Assembly (NCBI RefSeq): GCF_015235415.1
Contig: NZ_JADGLL010000001.1
Coordinates: forward strand, 1 to 64,000
Length of the DNA stretch: 64,000 nt
Direction of reading: 5' to 3'
Source: Microbacterium paludicola
GTDB taxonomy: Bacteria; Actinomycetota; Actinomycetes; Actinomycetales; Microbacteriaceae
Program-made: the position numbers and the translations under genes
The notes under the pieces: generated by a model
The model's input: only the letters and a program-made list of their open reading frames with translations
Database searches by the model: none
Told to the model about the DNA's origin: nothing
Shown here: positions 54,201 through 64,000 of the stretch, in pieces
How the letters are laid out: each line of letters begins with the position of its first letter
Position numbering within the stretch: position 1 is the stretch's first letter

Positions 54201-54235
54201 GGAGGCGTGATGCGGGCCGTACGCATGTGGCCTCC
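54201..54235. terminator. hairpin between convergent tetR and lipA
   Basis: GGAGGC (54201-54206) and GCCTCC (54230-54235) enclose a second complementary pair (ATGCG/CGCAT). It fills the 103-base gap between convergent genes and could act in both directions. Confidence 0.5.
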
Positions 54236-54278
54236 ACCAGCCTCGCCTGTCACACGCGTCCGGTTCTCGGTCCCGCCG

Positions 54279-55298
54279 TCAGACCGCCTGCAGGAAGCCG
54301 GCGTCCGCGCCCTCGGCGATGTGTGCGAGGTGCGACGGGATCTCGCGCCCCTTCGACAGCATCGACTGCGCCCACAGGCGCCCGGCGCGGTAGGACGAGC
54401 GCACGAGCGGTCCCGCGAGCACGCCGAGGAACCCGATGCGCTCGGCCTCGGCCTTGAACTCGACGAACTCCTGCGGCTTGACCCAGCGCGCGACCGGCAG
54501 ATGGCGCGGCGTCGGGCGCAGGTACTGCGTGATCGTGATGATGTCGCAGCCGGCCTCGTGAAGGTCGTGCAGGGCGGCGATGACCTCTTCCGGTGCCTCG
54601 CCCATCCCGAGGATCAGGTTCGACTTGGTGATGAGGCCCGCGTCCCGCGCCTGCGTGATCACGTCGAGCGAGCGCTCGTAGCGGAACGCCGGACGGATGC
54701 GCTTGAAGATCCGCGGCACCGTCTCGACGTTGTGGGCGAAGACCTCGGGCCGCGCGTCGAAGATCTGGCCGAGGAACGCCGGATCGGCGTTGTGCTCGTT
54801 CGCGAGCAGCTCGACGCCGGTGTTCGGGTTGAGCTCGTGGATCTTCCGCACCGTCTCCGCGTTCAGCCAGGCGCCGGTGTCGGGCAGATCGTCTCGCGCG
54901 ACCGACGTGACGGTCGCGTACCTCAGGCCCATCCGCTGCACGCTCTCTGCCACGCGGCGCGGCTCGTCCGTGTCGTAGTCGGCAGGCTTTCCCGTGTCGA
55001 TCTGGCAGAAGTCGCACCGCCGCGTGCACTGCGAGCCGCCGATGAGGAACGTCGCCTCGCGGTCCTCCCAGCACTCGTAGATGTTGGGGCAGCCGGCCTC
55101 CTGGCAGACCGTGTGGAGGTCCTCGCTCTTCACGAGCGACTTGAGCGCCGTGTACTCGGGCCCGGTCTTCGCGCGGGTCCTGATCCACTCGGGCTTGCGC
55201 TCGATCGGCGTCTCGGCGTTGCGCACCTCTAGGCGCAGCATCCTGCGTCCGTCGGGGGACGTGGCGGGCGCGGGGCCCGGTGCACCGCAGGCGCTCAT
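54279..55298 (-). CDS. lipA: lipoyl synthase
   Basis: Radical-SAM enzyme inserting two sulfurs into protein-bound octanoyl groups to form lipoyl cofactor. The 339-residue protein has the N-terminal auxiliary cluster motif [12 protein letters not shown], the radical-[11 protein letters not shown], and RSSYRAG near the C-terminus (conserved Ser of LipA). The ATG overlaps the lipB stop (ATGA), so the two steps of lipoate assembly are coupled. Confidence 0.96.
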   Translation of the reverse strand: MSACGAPGPAPATSPDGRRMLRLEVRNAETPIERKPEWIRTRAKTGPEYTALKSLVKSEDLHTVCQEAGCPNIYECWEDREATFLIGGSQCTRRCDFCQIDTGKPADYDTDEPRRVAESVQRMGLRYATVTSVARDDLPDTGAWLNAETVRKIHELNPNTGVELLANEHNADPAFLGQIFDARPEVFAHNVETVPRIFKRIRPAFRYERSLDVITQARDAGLITKSNLILGMGEAPEEVIAALHDLHEAGCDIITITQYLRPTPRHLPVARWVKPQEFVEFKAEAERIGFLGVLAGPLVRSSYRAGRLWAQSMLSKGREIPSHLAHIAEGADAGFLQAV

Positions 55299-55939
55299 GC
55301 GGCGACCTCCTTCGCGAACTCGGCGGTCATCGCGGCAGAGACGGCGTCGACGACGTCGGCGGGGGAGACGCGCTGGCCGCCCACTTCGGTGATCGTGGTC
55401 ACGCCGGCGTCCCGGATCCCGCACGGGACGATCGCGCCGAACCCGTCGAGCGCGTTGTCGCAGTTGATCGCGAAGCCGTGCATGGTGACGCCTCCCGCGA
55501 CGCGGACGCCGATCGCCGCGATCTTGGCGGGAGAGGCGCCAGACCGCTCGACCCAGACGCCGCTGCGGCCCTCGAGCTGCGATCCGTCGACGCCGAGCTC
55601 GGCGAGGGCGGCGATCAGCGCGCGCTCGAGGCGACGCACGTGGCCGACGACGTCGTTCGGATCCGGCAGCCTCACGATGGGGTACCCGACCAGCTGGCCG
55701 GGGCCGTGCCAGGTGATCCGCCCGCCGCGGTCGACCTCGATGACGGGGGTGCCGTCGGTCGGCAGGTCCTCGGGCTGCGTGCGCACTCCCGCCGTGTAGA
55801 CCGCCTCATGCTCGAGCAGCAGCAGTGTGTCGGGCCTGTCGCCGGCGCGGACGTCGGCGTGCACCCGGCGCTGCAGGTCCCACGCCTCGAGATAGGGGAC
55901 GTAGGCCGGCGCGAGGCCGACCCGGACGATGTCGAGCAT
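55295..55939 (-). CDS. lipB: lipoyl(octanoyl) transferase
   Basis: Transfers octanoyl from acyl-carrier protein to lipoate-dependent enzymes. The 214-residue protein shows [56 protein letters not shown] and the catalytic cysteine in [13 protein letters not shown]. The ATG follows AAGGGA. It is transcribed away from ffh; the motif GGCGTATTGTTGGACGC lies about 30-45 bases upstream. Confidence 0.95.
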   Translation of the reverse strand: MLDIVRVGLAPAYVPYLEAWDLQRRVHADVRAGDRPDTLLLLEHEAVYTAGVRTQPEDLPTDGTPVIEVDRGGRITWHGPGQLVGYPIVRLPDPNDVVGHVRRLERALIAALAELGVDGSQLEGRSGVWVERSGASPAKIAAIGVRVAGGVTMHGFAINCDNALDGFGAIVPCGIRDAGVTTITEVGGQRVSPADVVDAVSAAMTAEFAKEVAA

Positions 55940-55966
55940 GAGGATCCCTTCGCGGATTTCTGGATC

Positions 55967-55983
55967 GCGTCCAACAATACGCC
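55967..55983 (-). promoter_or_regulatory. promoter-like motif GGCGTATTGTTGGACGC upstream of lipB
   Basis: One mismatch to the motif at 40005-40021 before the peptide importer operon. It contains a TATTGT -10-like hexamer on the minus strand. Confidence 0.45.
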
Positions 55984-56042
55984 GGATCCGATCGGGCGGG
56001 CGCAGGGGATCCGCCGAGTCGCGCCGGTAGAATCGGAGGATC

Positions 56043-57593
56043 ATGGCTACCTTCGGCACGCTCTCCGACCGGCTCACAGAGACCTTCCGCAATCTCCGCA
56101 CCAAGGGAAAGCTCACCCCGGCCGACGTCGACGGCACCGTCCGCGAGATCCGCCGCGCCCTGCTCGACGCGGATGTCGCCCTCACGGTCGTCAAGGACTT
56201 CACCGCCAAGGTGCGCGAGCGCGCGCTCGGCGACGAGGTCAACCGCGCCCTGAACCCCGCGCAGCAGGTCGTGCAGATCGTCAACGAGGAGCTCGTGGGC
56301 ATCCTCGGCGGCCAGCAGCGCCGCCTGCAGTTCGCGAAGAACCCGCCGACCGTGATCATGCTCGCGGGCCTGCAGGGATCCGGTAAGACGACCTTCGCCG
56401 GCAAGCTCGCGCGGCAGCTCGAGAAGGACGGCCACACGCCGCTGCTCGTCGCCGCCGACCTGCAGCGCCCGAACGCCGTGAACCAGCTGCAGGTCGTCGC
56501 CCAGCGTGCGGGAGCGGCGATCTACGCACCCGAACCCGGCAACGGCGTCGGCGACCCGGTGCGCGTCTCGCGCGACGGCGTCGAGTACGCGAAGCAGAAG
56601 CTTCACGACGTGGTCATCATCGACACGGCAGGACGCCTCGGCGTCGACGCCGAGCTGATGAAGCAGGCCGCCGACATCCGCAAGGCGACGAGCCCCGACG
56701 AGGTGCTGTTCGTCATCGACGCGATGATCGGTCAGGACGCGGTCAACACGGCCAAGGCATTCCAGGAGGGCGTCGACTTCACGGGCGTCGTGCTGTCGAA
56801 GCTCGACGGCGATGCCCGCGGTGGCGCCGCGCTCTCGGTCGCCTCGGTCACGGGCCGTCCGATCATCTTCGCGTCCACGGGTGAGGGCCTCGAGGATCTC
56901 GAGCCGTTCCACCCCGACCGCATGGCGAGCCGCATCCTCGACCTCGGCGACATCCTGACCCTCATCGAGCAGGCGCAGCAGGCCTTCGACGAGGAGGAGG
57001 CCGCGAAGGTCGCCGAGAAGTTCGCGAAGGACCAGTTCACGCTCGAGGACTTCCTCGAGCAGATGCAGCAGCTCAAGAAGATGGGCTCGATGAAGAAGAT
57101 GCTCGGCATGCTGCCGGGCATGGGCCAGATGAAGCAGCAGCTGGACGACTTCGACGAGCGCGAGATCGACCGCACGGAGGCGATCATCCGCTCGATGACG
57201 CCGGCGGAGCGTCAGAACACGAAGCTGCTGAACGGCTCGCGTCGCGTGCGCATCGCGCGCGGATCCGGCATGACCGTCACCGACGTGAACCAGCTCGTGA
57301 ACCGGTTCGAGCAGGCCGCGAAGATGATGAAGACCGTCGCGCGCGGGGGAACCCCGAACATCCCCGGCATGGGTCCCGTGCCCGGGATGGGGCGCACCGG
57401 CGCATCGGCCAAGCGCGGCAAGCAGGCGAAGAAGAAGGGCGGATCGCGCTCGGGCAACCCCGCCAAGCGCGCCGCCGAGAACGCCGGCATGATCACGCAG
57501 CAGCCCACGGGCTCGGGCTTCGGCCTTGGCGCGCAGCAGGCCCCGTCTGAGGCCGACCTGGCGGAGATCCAGAAGCTCTTCGGCGGCCGTTGA
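56043..57593 (+). CDS. ffh: signal recognition particle protein Ffh
   Basis: GTPase of the signal recognition particle; binds signal peptides and 4.5S RNA and delivers ribosomes to FtsY. The 516-residue protein has the N domain (about 1-95), P-loop [13 protein letters not shown] (about 107-119), [26 protein letters not shown], and a methionine-rich M domain (about 330-470: [20 protein letters not shown]), followed by a Gly/Lys-rich tail. TAGAAT lies nine bases before the ATG, with GGAGG in between, so the leader is very short. Confidence 0.96.
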   Translation: MATFGTLSDRLTETFRNLRTKGKLTPADVDGTVREIRRALLDADVALTVVKDFTAKVRERALGDEVNRALNPAQQVVQIVNEELVGILGGQQRRLQFAKNPPTVIMLAGLQGSGKTTFAGKLARQLEKDGHTPLLVAADLQRPNAVNQLQVVAQRAGAAIYAPEPGNGVGDPVRVSRDGVEYAKQKLHDVVIIDTAGRLGVDAELMKQAADIRKATSPDEVLFVIDAMIGQDAVNTAKAFQEGVDFTGVVLSKLDGDARGGAALSVASVTGRPIIFASTGEGLEDLEPFHPDRMASRILDLGDILTLIEQAQQAFDEEEAAKVAEKFAKDQFTLEDFLEQMQQLKKMGSMKKMLGMLPGMGQMKQQLDDFDEREIDRTEAIIRSMTPAERQNTKLLNGSRRVRIARGSGMTVTDVNQLVNRFEQAAKMMKTVARGGTPNIPGMGPVPGMGRTGASAKRGKQAKKKGGSRSGNPAKRAAENAGMITQQPTGSGFGLGAQQAPSEADLAEIQKLFGGR

Positions 57594-57772
57594 TCTCCCG
57601 CTTCGCGGGGTAGAGCAGGGGGCGTGCGCGAACGTTCGCGCCCACGCTTCGCGCGGGCACTCTCGTTCGCGGGCTGTCGCTTCGCTCCATCCGTCGACGG
57701 GCGTCGCGTTTTCGAGGTGGTCGGCAGTCGCTTCGCTCCACGCTCGCTCCGCTCGCACCGGGGCGCAGCGTC

Positions 57773-57817
57773 GGCAGCCCGGCAGCCTGGCAGCCCGGGG
57801 ATCCGAGGATCCCCGGG
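57773..57817. terminator. tandem octamer repeat and bidirectional terminator between ffh and glpK
   Basis: GGCAGCC recurs three times at 8-base intervals (57773, 57781, 57789), running into a perfect 11-bp palindromic hairpin CCCGGGGATCC-GA-GGATCCCCGGG (57794-57817). The surrounding 249-base gap between the convergent genes is otherwise filled with degenerate GCTTCGCTCC-type repeats; no gene is seen. Confidence 0.65.
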
Positions 57818-57842
57818 CCGCTTCGTTCAGCGTTTCAGCGAC

Positions 57843-59357
<1,515 letters not shown>

Positions 59358-59382
59358 GGGGATTCTCCTTTGAATTCGGACT

Positions 59383-60138
59383 TCAGGACGCGAGGCTCAG
59401 CAGGACGGGAGCCGCGAGAGCGGCGAGGGCGCCGCCGATCAGGGGGCCGACGACCGGCACCCACGCGTAGGACCAGTCGCTCGATCCCTTGCCCTTGATC
59501 GGCAGGATCGCGTGCGCGATGCGGGGGCCGAGGTCACGGGCGGGGTTGATCGCGTAGCCGGTGGGGCCACCGAGCGAGGCGCCGATGCCGACCACGAGGA
59601 GCGCGACGGGAAGTGCGGCCAGGGGGCCGAGGCCTCCGGGCACGCCGACCTCGACGTCGCCGTAGTCGGCGAAGGCGAAGATGACGAACACCAGCACGAA
59701 CGTGCCGATGATCTCGGTCACGAGGTTCCAGCCGTACGAGCGGATCGCAGGGCCCGTCGAGAAGACGCCGAGCTTGGCGCCCGGGTCCTCCTCCTCATCG
59801 AGGTGCTGCTTGTAGGCAGCCCACGCGAGGACCGCGCCGAGGATGGCGCCGACGAGCTCGGCGGCGGTCGCGACGAGGAACATGGGGAAGTCGATCGTGC
59901 CCCGGATCAGCAGACCGATGCCGACAGCGGGGTTGAGGATCGCGCCGGAGTACGCGGAGACCAGGACACCCGCGAAGACCGCGAGACCCCATCCCCAGTT
60001 GATCATCAGGAACCCGGTGCCGAAGCCCTTGGCCTTGACGAGGATCGCATTCGCCACGACACCCGCACCGAGCAGGATCAGCATGGCTGTGCCCACGAGC
60101 TCGGACAGGAAGTAGAGCCCGAGATTCACATCTTGCAT
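59383..60138 (-). CDS. glpF: glycerol uptake facilitator (aquaglyceroporin)
   Basis: Channel for glycerol entry, MIP family. The 251-residue protein has six transmembrane helices and both half-helix motifs: NPA at 69-71 and NPARD at 198-202. The Asp after the second NPAR is the glycerol-facilitator form rather than the strict water channel. ATG start, 78 bases after the glpD stop, directly upstream of glpK. Confidence 0.95.
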   Translation of the reverse strand: MQDVNLGLYFLSELVGTAMLILLGAGVVANAILVKAKGFGTGFLMINWGWGLAVFAGVLVSAYSGAILNPAVGIGLLIRGTIDFPMFLVATAAELVGAILGAVLAWAAYKQHLDEEEDPGAKLGVFSTGPAIRSYGWNLVTEIIGTFVLVFVIFAFADYGDVEVGVPGGLGPLAALPVALLVVGIGASLGGPTGYAINPARDLGPRIAHAILPIKGKGSSDWSYAWVPVVGPLIGGALAALAAPVLLSLAS

Positions 60139-60216
60139 GTCTTCATCGACCTTTCATGCGCGCGCTTCTCTGCGCGATCTGGGGGTACTCGCTGCCGCCT
60201 GTGCGGCATCGAGGGT

Positions 60217-61941
60217 TCAGGTTCCGGCGGGGGTCAGCTCCACCCCGTGCTGCTCGCGCAGCAGGGTCGCCGTCTCGGCGATCTCGGCGTCGCGGCGTCG
60301 GTCGTCCCAGCCGAGCAGCGGGGCGAGTGCCGAGGCGATGTCATCGAGCGCCTTCGACGAGGCGTCGCCGGTGAAGGCGATCGACGTGCGGCGCAGGATG
60401 ACGTCGGCGAGGTGGACGACGTGCTCGCGCTCGACCATCCACGCGAGCTCCCCGGTGGAGAGTCCGCCGTGCCCGAGCGCCCGGTCGTCGTGCTCGCCGA
60501 TGAATGCCCACACGTCGGCGGCGCGCGTTCCGTAGCGCTCGAACAGCACGGTGGCGCGCTCGCCCGCTCCGGGGAGGCGGGTCGTCAGCCAGGCGGCGCG
60601 ATCCGACTCGCCGCGCGGGAAGTCGCGGCCGCCGCCGATCGTGCGCCCGGCGGTGCGGACGCGCCGCGGCCGGCCGAGCAGCCCGAGGACCGTGCTGCTG
60701 AGCGACTCGCCGAGCGCGCGGAACGTCGTCCACTTGCCCCCGACGAGGCTCACCAGCGGGGTGCCGCCGTCGCTCGCGGCGAGCGCCTTGCGGTCGACCT
60801 CGACGCGGTAGTCACGCGAAACGAAGCCCGGTGCGGTGTCCTCGTGGCGGGGGAGCGGGCGGATGCCGGAGAAGTGGTAGACGATCTGGCTGCGGTCGAC
60901 TGTCACCTTCGGGAAGACGTGGTGGACGAGGTCGAAGAAGTAGTCGATCTCCTCGTCGGTGCAGACGACCGGCTGGCTGGGATCCGCGTCGATGTCGGTC
61001 GTCCCGACCATGACCCGGCCCTTGAGCGGGTAGATGAGCACGATGCGGCCGTCCGAGTGCTCGAAGAAGATCTCGCGGCCCCCCGTCGCCTCGCTCAGCT
61101 CGGGGTTGTCGAGCACGATGTGCGATCCCTTGGTGCCGCCCATGAACCGGGTCTCGGTGCCGAGCGCGTCGTTGGTGAGGTCGGTCCACGGACCCGAGGC
61201 GTTGACGACGACATCCGCCGCGACCGAGAACTCGGTCCCGGTCTCGAGGTCGCGCAGCACGACGCCGCGCGAGTCGTGACCCACGGCCTCGACGTAGTTG
61301 AGGGCGATCGCACCGCCCGGGTGGGCCTCGAGTCCGTCCTGCAGCACGTCGAGCGCGAGTCGCTCGGGATCGTGCATCGAGGCGTCGAAGTAGGTCGCGG
61401 TGTACTTCACGCGCGGGTCGAGGTGCGGCAGCTCCTGCAGCGAGCGCTTGCGCCCGAGGAAGCGGTGGCGGGGCACCGTGCCCCCGGCGCGCGAGAACGT
61501 GTCGTAGATCGTCAGGCCGATCTTGATCAGGAACGCGCCGCGCTCGGTGGGCTTGCCGCTGCGGTGGGTCAGGAAGCGCAGCGGCGCCGCGAGGATGCCG
61601 GAGAACGTCGAGTAGATCGGGATCGTCGTGCGCAGCGGCTTGACGTAGTGGGGGGCGATCTTCAGCAGGCCGTTGCGCTCCTGCACCGACTCCTTCACCA
61701 ATCGGAACTCGCCGTTCTCGAGGTACCGGATGCCGCCGTGGATCATGTGGCTCGAGGCGGAGGACGCGCCGGAGGCGAAGTCGCCGCGCTCGACAAGCAG
61801 CACGTCCACGCCCTGCAGCGCGAGGTCGCGGAACGTCGAGATGCCGTTGATGCCGCCGCCGATGATCAGCACCGTGGTCCTCGCGCTCTCGCGCACCGTG
61901 GTCACGTCGGCCCGTTCGGCTTGGGGCAGGGGATCCGTCAT
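60217..61941 (-). CDS. glpD: glycerol-3-phosphate dehydrogenase, FAD-dependent
   Basis: Membrane-peripheral flavoenzyme oxidising glycerol 3-phosphate to dihydroxyacetone phosphate and feeding electrons to quinone. The 574-residue protein has the FAD-binding LIIGGGINGISTFRDLALQG, RGDFASGASSASSHMIHGGIRYL, VMVGTTDIDAD, HFSGIRPLPRHEDT and GGKWTTFRALGESL. The ATG follows GAGAGGACGG. First gene of the glp operon, divergent from a SorC-type regulator. Confidence 0.95.
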   Translation of the reverse strand: MTDPLPQAERADVTTVRESARTTVLIIGGGINGISTFRDLALQGVDVLLVERGDFASGASSASSHMIHGGIRYLENGEFRLVKESVQERNGLLKIAPHYVKPLRTTIPIYSTFSGILAAPLRFLTHRSGKPTERGAFLIKIGLTIYDTFSRAGGTVPRHRFLGRKRSLQELPHLDPRVKYTATYFDASMHDPERLALDVLQDGLEAHPGGAIALNYVEAVGHDSRGVVLRDLETGTEFSVAADVVVNASGPWTDLTNDALGTETRFMGGTKGSHIVLDNPELSEATGGREIFFEHSDGRIVLIYPLKGRVMVGTTDIDADPSQPVVCTDEEIDYFFDLVHHVFPKVTVDRSQIVYHFSGIRPLPRHEDTAPGFVSRDYRVEVDRKALAASDGGTPLVSLVGGKWTTFRALGESLSSTVLGLLGRPRRVRTAGRTIGGGRDFPRGESDRAAWLTTRLPGAGERATVLFERYGTRAADVWAFIGEHDDRALGHGGLSTGELAWMVEREHVVHLADVILRRTSIAFTGDASSKALDDIASALAPLLGWDDRRRDAEIAETATLLREQHGVELTPAGT

Positions 61942-62003
61942 CAGCGCCGTCCTCTCATGTCGCCTCCCAGCGTGCGCCTATGAGCACATCGTGGCAACGT
62001 CAG

Positions 62004-62017
62004 TGCACAAACGTGCA
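62004..62017. promoter_or_regulatory. inverted repeat TGCAC-AAAC-GTGCA in the glpD/regulator gap
   Basis: TGCAC (62004-62008) and GTGCA (62013-62017) are reverse complements in the 86-base divergent gap, ten bases before the regulator's ATG. A likely operator for the SorC-family protein encoded next to it. Confidence 0.55.
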
Positions 62018-62027
62018 GAATGAGGGG

Positions 62028-63014
62028 ATGACCGATATCGCCGGCGAGCGGCGCCCTTCCCGCGGGCGACGGCGCGGCCGCTCGGGCGACGCCCTCGCCG
62101 CCGCGCAGATGTACTACATGCAGGACCGGACGATGGAGGCGATCGCCAGCGAGCTCGGCGTCTCGCGGTCATCGGTGTCCCGGCTCCTCGCGTACGCCCG
62201 CGACACCGGGATCGTCGACATCCGGATCACGGCCGTGGCCGGCGGCAGCGCCCTCGAGCGGCAGATCCGCGACCGCTACCTCGTCGCGGCGCACGTGGTG
62301 CCGATGCCGAGCACCGTCAGCGAGGTCGACCGCCTCGAACGCGTCGCGATGACGGCGGCGCGCCTGGTGCCGCAGTTCGTCGACTCGCACATGACCGTCG
62401 GGGTGGCGTGGGGATCGACGCTCAGCGCGCTCAGCCGCCACCTTCCCTCGAAGGAGCTGCACAACGTGACGGTCGTGCAGCTGAACGGCGCGGGCAACAT
62501 GCAGACGACCGGCATCGAGTACGCGAGCGAGATCCTGCAGCGCTTCGGCGAGGCCTTCGGCGCGAGAGTGCAGCAGTTCCCGGTGCCGGCGTTCTTCGAC
62601 GATCCGGCGACCCGCGCGGCGATGTGGCGCGAGCGCAGTATCCGGCGTGTCCTGGAGATCCAGGCGCGGATGGATCTGGCGGTCTTCGGCGTCGGCTCTC
62701 CCGCCGCGGATGTGCCGAGCCGGGTGTACGCGGGCGGTTACCTCGAGCGGGAGGACTTCCGGAGCCTCGCCGAGGACAAGGCGATCGGGGACGTCGCCAC
62801 CGTGTTCTATCGCGGAGACGGCACCTGGCGCGACATCCGCGTGAACGCACGGGCGACGGGCCCCGACCTCGAGCGGTTCCGCCGCGTGCCGAGGAGGGTC
62901 TGCGTCGCCGCCGGGGTGCACAAGAGCGCGAGCCTGCGCAGCGCGATGCTGGCGGGCCTCGTCACCGACGTCGTCGTCGACGAGGCCCTCGCCCGGGACC
63001 TCGTCTCGGACTGA
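62028..63014 (+). CDS. SorC/DeoR-type sugar-binding transcriptional regulator, probable glp regulator
   Basis: A 328-residue regulator of the SorC family. N-terminal helix-turn-helix AIASELGVSRSSVSRLLAYA (about 50-70) follows MYYMQDRTME; the C-terminal sugar-phosphate-binding domain (about 90-328) shows VGVAWGSTLSAL and GVHKSASLRSAMLAGLVTDV. It is divergent from glpD-glpF-glpK and so likely responds to glycerol 3-phosphate or a related phosphate ester, standing in for the DeoR-type GlpR of other bacteria. The chosen ATG begins the conserved region; an in-frame ATG 16 codons upstream would cover the operator. Confidence 0.8.
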   Translation: MTDIAGERRPSRGRRRGRSGDALAAAQMYYMQDRTMEAIASELGVSRSSVSRLLAYARDTGIVDIRITAVAGGSALERQIRDRYLVAAHVVPMPSTVSEVDRLERVAMTAARLVPQFVDSHMTVGVAWGSTLSALSRHLPSKELHNVTVVQLNGAGNMQTTGIEYASEILQRFGEAFGARVQQFPVPAFFDDPATRAAMWRERSIRRVLEIQARMDLAVFGVGSPAADVPSRVYAGGYLEREDFRSLAEDKAIGDVATVFYRGDGTWRDIRVNARATGPDLERFRRVPRRVCVAAGVHKSASLRSAMLAGLVTDVVVDEALARDLVSD

Positions 63015-63020
63015 CCCGGC

Positions 63021-64000
63021 TCAGCCCTCCGGGGGCACGTCGATCCGGCCGAGGCCGACGCGCTCCCGCAGGGTCGGGCCGTTGCGGAACTCGCGGATGA
63101 GCGAACGCGCGACCTCGCGCAGGTCGCCGTCCGCGGCCTCCGCGACCGCCACCTGTCGCTGGTAGCTGGCGCCGCGATCGAGGATCGCCCCGATCTCGGC
63201 GAGCTCGCGCGCGCACTTCAGCTCGACGGCGATCGGCTCGAGGCGCTCGATGGTCTCGCGGATGTGCTCGCGCACCGGCACCTGCGTGCCCTCGCGGTCG
63301 ACGATGACGTCGGCGTCGAGCCCGTAGCGCGCCGCGCGCCACTTGTTCTCGCGGGTGTACCAGGGCTGCAGGCTCGGCAGCTCCCGCCCCTCGTCGAGGT
63401 CGCGCGAGAACGACTCGACGAGCGTCTGCACCATCGCGGCCATGGCGGCGAGCTCCGGCAGGGTCGACATGCCGTCGCACGCGCGGATCTCGATCGTCCC
63501 CCAGTGCGCGGCGGGGCGCACATCCCAGCGCACCTCCGTGGCGTCGGCGATGACGCCGGTGCGAACGAGGTCGTCGATGTAGTTCTCGTACTGACCCCAG
63601 GTGTCGAGCTGCCAGGGCAGGCCGGTGGTCGGCAGCTGCTGGAACACAAGCGCGCGGTTCGAGGCGTATCCGGTGCGCTCGCCCGCCCAGAACGGGCTCG
63701 ACGCCGACAGCGCCTGCAGGTGGGGGATGTAGCCCGTCAGGGCGTGGATGATCGGGAAGACCTTGTCGACGTGGTCGATGCCCACGTGCACGTGGATGCC
63801 CCAGATCATCATGTTGCGGCCCCACCACTGGGTGCGCTCGATGAGCTTCTCGTAGCGCGTCTTCTCGGTGACCTTCTGGTCGAACCAGCGGGCGAAGGGG
63901 TGGCTGCCGGCGCACATCAACTCGATGCCGAGGGGATCGGTCTGCGTGCGCACCGCGTCGATCGCATCCGAGATGTCGTCCACCGCGGCCGCGACGGTGT
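63021..64000 (-). CDS. YbdK-type carboxylate-amine ligase (glutamate-cysteine ligase family 2), cut by the window edge
   Basis: About 326 C-terminal residues of a glutamate-cysteine-ligase-like enzyme; the N-terminus lies beyond base 64000. Visible motifs: CAGSHPFARWFDQ, WGIHVHVGIDHVDKVFPIIHAL (catalytic region with two His), YIPHLQALSASSPFW, WDVRPAAHWGTIEIRACDG and NKWRAARYGLDA. YbdK proteins join an amino acid to a carboxylate with weak gamma-glutamylcysteine activity in vitro. It ends six bases from the convergent SorC gene's stop. Confidence 0.87.
   Translation of the reverse strand, partial: TVAAAVDDISDAIDAVRTQTDPLGIELMCAGSHPFARWFDQKVTEKTRYEKLIERTQWWGRNMMIWGIHVHVGIDHVDKVFPIIHALTGYIPHLQALSASSPFWAGERTGYASNRALVFQQLPTTGLPWQLDTWGQYENYIDDLVRTGVIADATEVRWDVRPAAHWGTIEIRACDGMSTLPELAAMAAMVQTLVESFSRDLDEGRELPSLQPWYTRENKWRAARYGLDADVIVDREGTQVPVREHIRETIERLEPIAVELKCARELAEIGAILDRGASYQRQVAVAEAADGDLREVARSLIREFRNGPTLRERVGLGRIDVPPEG

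Noticed and set aside
57594..57842. Possible short genes in the ffh-glpK gap
   Set aside because: Frames there are built from degenerate GCTTCGCTCC repeats and lack ribosome sites; the region is better explained as repeats plus a terminator.

Overview
The window is about 64 kb of very GC-rich (roughly 70%), densely coded chromosome. It fits an actinobacterium of the Microbacteriaceae, most likely Microbacterium or a close relative. The reasons are strong G/C preference at third codon positions, frequent GTG starts with 4-base ATGA/GTGA overlaps, neighbourhoods typical of Actinobacteria (ddl, DUF3515, thiL; coaD, yceD, rpmF, rnc, mutM, smc; glgA facing away from glgC; lipA-lipB beside ffh), and a family of GCTTCGCTCGCTC-type intergenic repeats that I recall from that family. 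I saw no rRNA or tRNA gene, CRISPR array, insertion sequence, phage gene or defence island. Bases 1-133 hold only a terminator-like hairpin. The right edge cuts a YbdK-type carboxylate-amine ligase.

Layout. 0.2-3.6 kb: an acyl-CoA ligase, then an ECF sigma factor overlapping a membrane DUF4349 protein. 3.7-4.9 kb: a TerC membrane protein behind a probable manganese (yybP-ykoY) riboswitch. 5.0-7.2 kb: leuCD preceded by a 17-codon leader ORF with four consecutive leucine codons. 7.2-11.5 kb: murA, plsC, gpsA, ddl (cell wall and phospholipid precursors). 11.6-19.7 kb: DUF3515 lipoprotein, thiL, rsmD, recG, coaD, yceD, rpmF, rnc, mutM and a SatD-family gene. 19.7-23.7 kb (minus strand): cofD (coenzyme F420), two tandem double-GNAT acetyltransferases, a 108-residue protein and a 38-codon small ORF with a strong promoter. 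23.9-28.6 kb: smc and an RlmG/RsmC-type methyltransferase. 28.7-32.2 kb: glgA and glgC, then ftsY. 32.3-40.0 kb: Kup potassium transporter, a DUF2004-like protein and a complete peptide-type ABC importer.

40.0-54.2 kb is a phenylacetate catabolic region. paaABCDE-paaG plus a thioesterase run on the minus strand, with paaI-paaK-tetR facing away. A second minus-strand operon carries an enoyl-CoA hydratase, paaH and paaZ, with another TetR gene facing away. Near-identical palindromes (TGACCGAAC...TCAGT) lie in both divergent gaps and probably bind the same TetR repressor. Between the two blocks sit an aldo/keto reductase and an XRE/MmyB regulator broken by a frameshift. No thiolase (paaJ) is present. 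54.3-57.6 kb: lipA, lipB, ffh. 57.8-63.0 kb: glpD-glpF-glpK with a divergent SorC-type regulator, then the edge-truncated ligase.

A window-wide theme is leaderless transcription. At least twelve genes have a TANNNT -10 box ending 6-7 bases before the start codon, with no Shine-Dalgarno sequence. The least ordinary pieces are the leucine leader ORF before leuCD, the TerC riboswitch, the structured small-ORF locus beside smc, the shared paa operators and the broken regulator.
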